Below are positions 1-5,618 of a DNA stretch of 12,123 nt, piece after piece (within the stretch, counting starts at the first letter, position 1; each line of letters starts with the position of its first letter). Origin of the DNA: an uncultured bacterium (GTDB lineage Bacteria > Actinomycetota > Coriobacteriia > Coriobacteriales > Coriobacteriaceae); NCBI GenBank assembly GCA_905214615.1, contig CAJMMX010000064.1:1-12123 (forward strand), in the 5' to 3' direction. The translations under genes and the position numbers were made by a program. The notes beneath the pieces were generated by a model that was not told where the DNA came from, did not search any database, and saw only the letters and a list, made by a program, of their open reading frames with translations.

Positions 1-1115
1 GCATGAACCGCGTGCTCGAGCTGGACCGCGACACGATGACGGTCACCGTCGAGCCGGGCATGCTGCTCAAAGATCTGCAGGCCTATGTTGAGGAGCACGG
101 TCTGTTTTACCCGCCCGACCCGGGCGAAAAGGCCTCGAGCATCGGCGGCAACATCAGCACCAATGCGGGCGGTATGCGTGCGGTCAAGTACGGCGTAACA
201 CGCGATTATGTGCGCGGGCTGGAGGTCGTTCTTGCGGACGGCACGGTGCTGAAAGTCGGCGGCAAGCAGGTGAAGGACGCGAGCGGACTGTCGCTCAAGC
301 ACCTGCTCATCGGCTCGGAGGGCACGCTGGCGGTCATCACCAAGTGCCTGCTGCGCCTTCTTCCCAAGCCGGAGACCACGGTGAGCGTGCTCGTTCCGTT
401 TGCTGACCTCGGCACGGGTATCCGCAGCGTGCTGACTATCCTGCAGGCGAACGCCAACCCGACCGCAGTCGAGTTCATGGAACGCAAGGTCGTAGCCCTC
501 GGTGAGAGCTTTTCCGGCGTGCAGTATCCGCGTCCGGATGCCGGTTCGTACATTCTGCTGACGTTTGACGGTCACGAGAGCGAGGTCAATGCGAATATTG
601 AGCGCGTGCGCCGCCTTGCGCTCGACAACGGCGCCATCGACTATATCGTGCTCCGCAGTGCCGAGCAGGCCGCCGACATCTGGAAGGTGCGCGGTGCGCT
701 CGTTATGGCGGTCGAGGCCGTGTCCGAGCAGGAGCCGGTGGACATCGTGGTGCCGATCAGCCACACGGCGGATTTCGTTCGCTACATCAACGAGCTGGAA
801 GCATCCTCGGGTGTGCGTATGATCGCGTTCGGTCATGCGGGTGACGGTAACGTGCATCTGTGCGTAGTGCGTGACGGCCGCGACCAGCAGACCTGGGAGC
901 GTGAACTGCACGACAACATGGAGCAGGCCTACGCCAAGGCGTATTCCTACGGCGGCGTAGCCTCGGGTGAGCACGGCATCGGCATTTCCAAACGGTCGTA
1001 CTTCCTGCGTGAGACCGCGCAGGACAATCTTGCCGTGATGAACACCATCAAGACCGCTCTCGACCCGAAGCACACGCTTAACGACCAGAAATCTTACATT
1101 GTGGGAGGAAAATAA
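1..1115 (+). CDS. FAD-linked 2-hydroxyacid oxidase (GlcD / D-lactate dehydrogenase type), 5'-truncated by window
   Basis: This family oxidises a 2-hydroxy acid such as D-lactate or glycolate to the 2-oxo acid using bound FAD. The frame is open to the left edge. Relatives have roughly 90-100 more N-terminal residues, so the ATG at 3 is probably internal. Counting from that Met, the end of the FAD-binding (PCMH) domain is visible: PPDPGEKASSIGGNISTNAGG-like stretch at about 37-57 and DASGLSLKHLLIGSEGTL at 92-109. The FAD-oxidase C-terminal domain follows, with IWKVRGA near 226, FGHAGDGNVH at 276-285 (metal/substrate His motif) and SGEHGIG at 321-327. The stop TAA (1113-1115) lies 2 bases before the next ATG, and GGGAGGA within the last codons serves as that gene's ribosome site, so the two are co-transcribed and probably translationally coupled. 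The family is secure; glycolate versus D-lactate versus another acid cannot be decided. Confidence 0.93.
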   Translation, partial: MNRVLELDRDTMTVTVEPGMLLKDLQAYVEEHGLFYPPDPGEKASSIGGNISTNAGGMRAVKYGVTRDYVRGLEVVLADGTVLKVGGKQVKDASGLSLKHLLIGSEGTLAVITKCLLRLLPKPETTVSVLVPFADLGTGIRSVLTILQANANPTAVEFMERKVVALGESFSGVQYPRPDAGSYILLTFDGHESEVNANIERVRRLALDNGAIDYIVLRSAEQAADIWKVRGALVMAVEAVSEQEPVDIVVPISHTADFVRYINELEASSGVRMIAFGHAGDGNVHLCVVRDGRDQQTWERELHDNMEQAYAKAYSYGGVASGEHGIGISKRSYFLRETAQDNLAVMNTIKTALDPKHTLNDQKSYIVGGK

Positions 1116-1117
1116 CC

Positions 1118-2299
1118 ATGCAGAGCTTATCTGAGCGCACCGCCGGCTTTACCGATTCGGTCATCCGCCGCATGACGCGCATCTCCAACAAGTATGGTGC
1201 CGTCAACCTGTCGCAGGGCTTCCCCGATTTCGATCCCCCGGCGCAGCTGCTCGATAGCCTCAGCACCATTGCCACCGACCCCAAGCCGCTTTACCACCAG
1301 TACTCCATCACCTGGGGCTCCCAGGCCATGCGCGAGGCGCTTGCCACCAAGCAGGAGCACTTTATGGGCATGCCGATCAACCCCAACGAGAACATCGTGG
1401 TCACCTGCGGCTCCACCGAGGCCATGATGGCCGCCATGATGACGGTCACAAACCCCGGCGACAAGGTCGTCATTTTCTCGCCGTTCTACGAGAACTACGG
1501 CGCCGACACGATCCTCTCGGGCGCTGAGCCCATCTATGTGCCGCTCAACCCGCCCACCTTTGACTTCGACCGTGAGGTCCTCGAGGCAGCCTTCCGAGAC
1601 AACGATCCCAAGGCAATCGTCCTATGCAACCCGTCCAACCCCTGTGGCAAGGTCTTTACCCGCGAGGAGCTCACCTTTATCGCAGACCTGTGCAAAAAGT
1701 ACGACGCCTACTGCATCACCGACGAGGTATACGAGCACATCGTCTACGCGCCCCACGAGCACGTCTATATGGCCACGCTGCCCGGCATGTTCGAGCGAAC
1801 CATCAGCTGCAGCTCGCTGTCCAAGACATACTCCATCACCGGTTGGCGCCTGGGCTACACTATCGCCCCTGCCGAAATCACCGAGCGCATCAAGAAGGTC
1901 CACGACTTCCTCACCGTAGGCGCCGCCGCTCCCCTGCAAGAGGCCGTCGTCACCGCCCTCAACTTCGACGACAGCTATTACCAGGAGGTCCTCGACCTCT
2001 ACACCGCCAAGCGCGACCTATTCTGTCAGGGACTCGACAGCATCGGCCTCACGCACAACGTGCCGCAGGGCGCCTACTACGTGATGATGGACATCTCTGA
2101 GTTTGGCTATGACAGCGACCTCAACTTCTGCGAGGATCTGGCCTCCAAGGTGGGCGTGGGCGCCGTTCCGGGCTCCAGCTTCTTCCGCGAGCCCGTCAAC
2201 CACCTCATCCGCTTCCACTTTGCCAAGCGAGACGAGACGCTCAACGCGGCGCTGGAGAACCTCGAGTCTCTGCGAGATAAAATCAAGCCGCGCTGGTAA
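1118..2299 (+). CDS. Class I/II pyridoxal-phosphate aminotransferase
   Basis: A 393-residue fold-type I transaminase of normal family length that moves an amino group between an amino acid and a 2-oxo acid in the cytoplasm. Visible motifs: NLSQGFPDF at 30-38 (substrate-side loop typical of kynurenine/methionine/aspartate-type members), the CGSTEAM turn at 97-103 that holds the PLP phosphate, NPSNPCG at 171-177 with conserved Asn174, TDEVYE at 201-206 with Asp202 for the pyridine nitrogen, SLSKTYSITGWRLGY with Schiff-base Lys236 (codon at 1823-1825), and Arg365 in IRFHFAK for the substrate carboxylate. The start ATG has GGGAGGA about 9 bases upstream, inside the previous gene. Coupling to an oxidase that yields 2-oxo acids suggests its amino acceptor may come from that reaction; this is inference. 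Exact specificity cannot be read from the sequence. Confidence 0.93.
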   Translation: MQSLSERTAGFTDSVIRRMTRISNKYGAVNLSQGFPDFDPPAQLLDSLSTIATDPKPLYHQYSITWGSQAMREALATKQEHFMGMPINPNENIVVTCGSTEAMMAAMMTVTNPGDKVVIFSPFYENYGADTILSGAEPIYVPLNPPTFDFDREVLEAAFRDNDPKAIVLCNPSNPCGKVFTREELTFIADLCKKYDAYCITDEVYEHIVYAPHEHVYMATLPGMFERTISCSSLSKTYSITGWRLGYTIAPAEITERIKKVHDFLTVGAAAPLQEAVVTALNFDDSYYQEVLDLYTAKRDLFCQGLDSIGLTHNVPQGAYYVMMDISEFGYDSDLNFCEDLASKVGVGAVPGSSFFREPVNHLIRFHFAKRDETLNAALENLESLRDKIKPRW

Positions 2300-2324
2300 G
2301 GACAGCCCGACAACTATAGGAACC

Positions 2325-2367
2325 AAAGAAGCCTCGCACCGTCCACCGCGTTGCGAGGATTCTTTTT
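2325..2367 (+). terminator. Rho-independent terminator after the oxidase-aminotransferase pair
   Basis: The arms 2325-2338 and 2352-2365 pair over 14 positions with one G/A mismatch. The core is CCTCGCA/TGCGAGG, the loop is 13 bases, and a run of five T follows (2363-2367). It lies 26 bases after the aminotransferase stop. The A-rich outer arm means it may also work weakly on the other strand. Confidence 0.85.
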
Positions 2368-2375
2368 ATAGCGCT

Positions 2376-2402
2376 TTCTTACATTGTTTAGGGCGCTATA
2401 CT
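2376..2402 (+). promoter_or_regulatory. Possible promoter of the ROK kinase gene
   Basis: A good -10 hexamer, TATACT (2397-2402), sits 38 bases before the chosen start codon. The -35 is poor: TTCTTA at 2376-2381 with a short 15-base spacer is the best I see. It begins right after the preceding terminator, which fits a new transcription unit. Confidence 0.4.
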
Positions 2403-2440
2403 TTAGTGACAGAGCAACTCGTCATAGAGAGAGGAACACT

Positions 2441-3331
2441 ATGGCAGAGCAGCAGCTTATCGGAGCGCTCGAGGCCGGCGGCACCAAGATGGTCTGCGCC
2501 ACGGGCTATGCAGACGGTATGGTCCTGGAGTGCGAGCAGATCGCGACCACGACCCCGCAGGAGACCGTCGAGGCCGTCAACGCATGGTTTGCAAACAAGG
2601 GCATCGCCGCACTGGGCATCGGAGCTTTTGGCCCCACCGCAGTCAACCCCGCCTCGCCCCAGTACGGCAAGATCTTGGAGACCCCCAAGACGGCATGGCG
2701 CTACTTTGACCTGCTGGGCACCATTCAAAACGAGCTCGACATTCCCTGCGGCTACGACACCGACGTCAACGTCGCCTGCCTGGGCGAGGTCACCTTTGGT
2801 TGCGCCCAGGGCCTCACTGACGTGGCGTATCTGACCATCGGCACCGGCGTGGGCGCCGGCGTGCTTTCGGGCGGCCAGCTCGTGCACGGCATGATGCACC
2901 CCGAGGCCGGTCACATCCTGGTCACGCGCGACCCGCGCGACACCATTGGCGAGCACAGCGGCTGCCCCTTCCACGACAACTGCCTCGAGGGCCTCATCGC
3001 CGGCCCCGGCGTTAAAAAGCGCTGGGGTGGCAAGAGCGCCGGAGAGATGGCCGATGACCCGGAGGCCATGGACCTGCTCGCCGGCTATCTTGCGCAGGCG
3101 CTCATGACCTACATCCTGTGCTACGCACCGCAGAAGATCGTCATCGGTGGCGGCGTGGCCGACCACACCCCCATCGCGCCGCTCGCACGCAAGAAGTGCG
3201 CCGAGATGCTCAACGGCTACATCGTCACGCCCGAGATGGCCGACATCGATAGCTACATCGTCAACAACAGCCTCGAGGGCAAGCAGGGCATCATGGGCTG
3301 CCTGGCCCTAGGCGCACAGGCGCTTCAGTAA
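2441..3331 (+). CDS. ROK-family sugar kinase, fructokinase-like
   Basis: A 296-residue cytoplasmic kinase that would phosphorylate a hexose with ATP; the sequence resembles bacterial fructokinases (YdhR/GmuE type) more than ROK repressors, and no N-terminal helix-turn-helix is present. Motifs: phosphate loop GALEAGGTK at 8-16, DTDVNVACLGE at 106-116 with probable catalytic base Asp108, LTIGTGVGAG at 131-140 (second ATP loop), then HPEAGHI at 153-159 and GCPFHDNCLEG at 174-184. His158, Cys175, His178 and Cys181 match the structural zinc site of the ROK signature. IGGGVA at 235-240 is the adenosine motif. I chose the ATG at 2441, not an in-frame ATG at 2384, because AGAGAGAGGA lies 5 bases upstream, family similarity begins here, and the earlier start would overlap the promoter. 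Single-gene unit with its own terminator. Physiological substrate (fructose, mannose or other) is not certain. Confidence 0.9.
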   Translation: MAEQQLIGALEAGGTKMVCATGYADGMVLECEQIATTTPQETVEAVNAWFANKGIAALGIGAFGPTAVNPASPQYGKILETPKTAWRYFDLLGTIQNELDIPCGYDTDVNVACLGEVTFGCAQGLTDVAYLTIGTGVGAGVLSGGQLVHGMMHPEAGHILVTRDPRDTIGEHSGCPFHDNCLEGLIAGPGVKKRWGGKSAGEMADDPEAMDLLAGYLAQALMTYILCYAPQKIVIGGGVADHTPIAPLARKKCAEMLNGYIVTPEMADIDSYIVNNSLEGKQGIMGCLALGAQALQ

Positions 3332-3413
3332 CAGACGCACCCACAGGGCGTGGCGCACCCGGCAAATCCGACCTATGGAACGACGCCGCCACACCTCATA
3401 TAAGCCCTCCAAT

Positions 3414-3461
3414 AAAAAAGGCCGCCTAGGACCAAACAATGCGTCCTTAGGCGGCCTTTTT
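3414..3461. terminator. Strong bidirectional terminator between convergent genes
   Basis: AAAAAGGCCGCCTAGGAC (3415-3432) pairs with 3443-3461 over 18 bp with one bulged T, leaving a 10-base loop. A-runs and T-runs flank both sides, so transcripts from the ROK kinase (+) and from the VanZ gene (-) can both end here. The VanZ stop codon (3447-3449) and its last four codons lie inside one arm. Confidence 0.9.
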
Positions 3462-3896
3462 GGCGCACATCAGCGACCGTAAGAGATATCGGAGCACAAC
3501 GCCCGTTGCCGCTCCACAGCAGTCGATCATCACATCAGTGATCATGCCGGCGCGTCCCGGCACAAAGAGCTGAATCGTCTCGTCGATCGAGGGAATCAGC
3601 AGCAGGAACACTGCCGTGGGCAGCAGCACGTCAAAGGTGCGTCGGCCCTCAAAATCAAAGGCGTGCGTTGCCAGGATGCCGAGCACCAAATACTCGGTAA
3701 AATGCGCGCACTTACGAACAACAAAGTTGGTCACCCATTCATATGGAAGTCCCACGCCGTGCAGAAAACCGCGGATAGCTTCCATGACCGTTAGGCTCAG
3801 TGAGCCCGACCCCGAGCCGGGAACCAGCGAATTGCCCCAGATCAAGAGCGCCATCAGGCAGGTTACGACCGCCCATTTTCGATTGATCTTAACCAT
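3447..3896 (-). CDS. VanZ-family membrane protein
   Basis: A 149-residue integral membrane protein with about four hydrophobic segments (roughly residues 8-22, 66-82, 90-103 and 122-139). Family signatures are clear: RKCAHFTEYLVLG at 61-73, IDETIQLFVPGR at 104-115 and DVMIDCCGAATG at 121-132. VanZ of Tn1546 gives low-level teicoplanin resistance, but most family members are not linked to van genes and have no known role. None are present here, so no resistance is implied. I prefer the ATG at 3896: GGAGG (3909-3913 on this strand) is 12 bases upstream, a long but usable spacing, while a GTG at 3917 has no ribosome site and overlaps the upstream gene. Only 7 bases separate it from that gene's stop, so both form one operon. 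The C-terminal KKAA is encoded by the terminator stem. Confidence 0.85.
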   Translation of the reverse strand: MVKINRKWAVVTCLMALLIWGNSLVPGSGSGSLSLTVMEAIRGFLHGVGLPYEWVTNFVVRKCAHFTEYLVLGILATHAFDFEGRRTFDVLLPTAVFLLLIPSIDETIQLFVPGRAGMITDVMIDCCGAATGVVLRYLLRSLMCAKKAA

Positions 3897-3903
3897 GCAG
3901 AAG

Positions 3904-5304
3904 TTATGCCTCCGCACGGAGCGGCGCGAAGCTGGCGGTACCGCCCTCGATAACGCTCAGATAAGCACGGCCCGTACGCTTGGCGGTAGAGGACTGAAGA
4001 CGCTCGATCTCTTCCTCGAGGATCTGATTGACGCGCTCGTGACGACGATTTTCCATAATGCCGGCGGCAATAGCCTCGGCCCGCTCGATGCTCTCACGCG
4101 AGATACGGGCAGTATCCTCGGGGAACACAGCGCTGTGACGGCCGACATAGGCGGGGGCAGCAGGCTGAGGGGCAGCGACGGGAGCGGGGGCTGAAACAGG
4201 AGCAGGCTCGTCAATCTCATCCAGAATCGCGGTGGCGGCGGCCCACATACCCTCGTGGCCCGAGTAATCGGCCATGGGGACATCAACCTCGAGCGAGGCG
4301 TCCGGAAGGTCGCCGGTGTCGATGCGATCTTGGGCATCAATCGATGCGGTGATGGCTGCAGGCTCATCGAGGTCATCGAGATCGATGCCCGCGGCACCGG
4401 AGATGATAGGCATGCTGGCGAGGTTTGCATTGTACGGCGCAGCCTCAGCCGCCTGCTGCTGGGCAGGAGCGCCCCAAAGCGAGCTATCGGCGGCACGGCG
4501 GGCGGCAACAGCCTCCTCGTCCACGGTCATGGCTTCATCAACGTACGAATTATCGGCAGAAGCGTTCGCGTCCGCCGAGGTAGCGCTGTAGGCGTTATTG
4601 ACCGCCGCATTGGCAACGAGTGCCACGAAAGCCGCCGTGCTGCCCGCAGGGGCGGCCTGGGAGCCCGACACGGCGCGTGCCGCGGCGGCGATATCATCGC
4701 GATTGAAGGAGCCGGTCTGCCCGCCGTTGGTGAGCTCGTCGATGGCGACTTGATAGACGTCGCGCGAGCGTGCAGGGTCGCAGCTCACCGGCGAATCGTC
4801 GTCGAGCATGCTGTCGATCATGGACCAAGCCTCGGCCTCGTCCATAGCATCTGCGGCTCGAGCGATGGTAGGGACACCATCATCGACATGACGGCGCTGG
4901 AACGCACCAGTCAGGCCGGAAAGGAGTGCCGAGGTAGACTGCTCCGACTGAGCCTGAGAAGCAGAAGCCGCAGCGTACGGAATCGCATCCTGCTGCTGAG
5001 CTGGAATCGAGGCGGTCTTGAACTCGCTTTGATGCTGATTGAGATTGGCGGCACCGCCCATGGCATCGGGCTGGAACAGACGCTCTTCACGCTGCGCACG
5101 ATACTCGGAGATACCCAGCGAGGCGGCATAGATGCCCACGCCCGCCACCGCACCGACGGCAAAGGGAACAGCGCCCGCGACAACCGTCTCGTTGACCGAC
5201 GAGAACGGCAGCGTCGCGGCATACATCACCACGGGGGCGGCAAGGCCGATCCCGCAGGAAAGTCCGGCAAGGACTGCTCGTTGTGTTGCATCAGAAGAAG
5301 CCAT
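3904..5304 (-). CDS. Membrane-anchored protein of unknown function with long low-complexity tail
   Basis: I do not recognise this 466-residue protein. Two hydrophobic segments lie near the N-terminus (about 10-30 and 41-63), joined by a short loop, and are followed by a basic stretch (EYRAQREER, 67-75) that suggests the tail is cytoplasmic. Residues 80-385 are Ala/Asp/Glu/Ser-rich, low in complexity and probably disordered. The C-terminal 80 residues look more ordered: a highly charged helix at about 403-437 (ESIERAEAIAAG... to ...LEEEIERLQS) that could form a coiled coil, then RTGRAYLSVIEGG. The start ATG at 5304 is chosen over an upstream TTG at 5331 because GGGGAGAG precedes it at a suitable distance. 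It is first in an operon with the VanZ gene, transcribed from a promoter in the gap after rho. A scaffold or envelope role is possible but only a guess. Confidence 0.8.
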   Translation of the reverse strand: MASSDATQRAVLAGLSCGIGLAAPVVMYAATLPFSSVNETVVAGAVPFAVGAVAGVGIYAASLGISEYRAQREERLFQPDAMGGAANLNQHQSEFKTASIPAQQQDAIPYAAASASQAQSEQSTSALLSGLTGAFQRRHVDDGVPTIARAADAMDEAEAWSMIDSMLDDDSPVSCDPARSRDVYQVAIDELTNGGQTGSFNRDDIAAAARAVSGSQAAPAGSTAAFVALVANAAVNNAYSATSADANASADNSYVDEAMTVDEEAVAARRAADSSLWGAPAQQQAAEAAPYNANLASMPIISGAAGIDLDDLDEPAAITASIDAQDRIDTGDLPDASLEVDVPMADYSGHEGMWAAATAILDEIDEPAPVSAPAPVAAPQPAAPAYVGRHSAVFPEDTARISRESIERAEAIAAGIMENRRHERVNQILEEEIERLQSSTAKRTGRAYLSVIEGGTASFAPLRAEA

Positions 5305-5441
5305 GAGCTCTCCCCATCTTCCAGCACCCAAATCGCATCATTAAGTTGGCTGCGCGAGAGAAGATGAAGCGGGACATGCGTCCCAAAGCAACGGTATATG
5401 GTTCGTTTCATCTGCGTTTTCCGTCGCGAAGCTTAAAAGTT

Positions 5442-5470
5442 ATTATGCGAAACCGACCCTCCGATTGCAA
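5442..5470 (-). promoter_or_regulatory. Sigma-70-type promoter of the membrane protein/VanZ operon
   Basis: Reading the minus strand, TTGCAA (5465-5470) and CATAAT (5442-5447) are separated by exactly 17 bases, matching 4 of 6 and 5 of 6 consensus positions. Transcription would begin near 5435, giving a leader of about 130 bases before the ATG at 5304. Confidence 0.6.
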
Positions 5471-5544
5471 GCGGCGATGCCGGATTGTGGCTCGAAAACC
5501 GCTGCTTGTCGGTCATAAGGTCAAAAAATGTTGCCGAGTGGCAC

Positions 5545-5579
5545 CATAAAGAAAGGGCCGGGATATAAACCCCGGCCCT
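5545..5579 (-). terminator. Intrinsic terminator of rho
   Basis: GGGCCGGG (5555-5562) pairs with CCCGGCCC (5571-5578), extended by one A-T pair, around an 8-base loop. On the minus strand the stem is followed by TTTCTTTA. It lies 40 bases beyond the rho stop codon, so the gene for the termination factor itself ends at a factor-independent site. Confidence 0.88.
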
Positions 5580-5618
5580 AATGCCCATTCTTATGGCAGC
5601 TTTGCGCGCAGTTATGGT

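Larger units (their letters stand above)
5305..5618. other. Intergenic gap between rho and the membrane-protein operon
   Basis: No gene is supported here. From right to left it holds the rho terminator, a good minus-strand promoter, and a leader of about 130 bases for the downstream gene. That leader contains a GGGAC/GTCCC hairpin (5371-5384) enclosed by a 7-bp pairing of 5362-5368 with 5407-5413. Confidence 0.7.

Noticed and set aside
2384..2440. Upstream ATG start giving a 19-residue longer ROK kinase
   Set aside because: No ribosome site, it overlaps the -10 TATACT, and the added residues do not look like the family.
3332..3413. Possible small gene or RNA after the ROK kinase
   Set aside because: Only about 80 bases before the terminator, no start codon with ribosome site and no clear structure.
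4255..5367. 370-codon open frame antisense to the membrane-anchored protein
   Set aside because: Since that protein is itself unrecognised I compared both. The minus-strand frame has membrane segments, a good ribosome site, a promoter and operon spacing to VanZ; the plus-strand frame has none of these and is Arg/Gly/Ile-rich.
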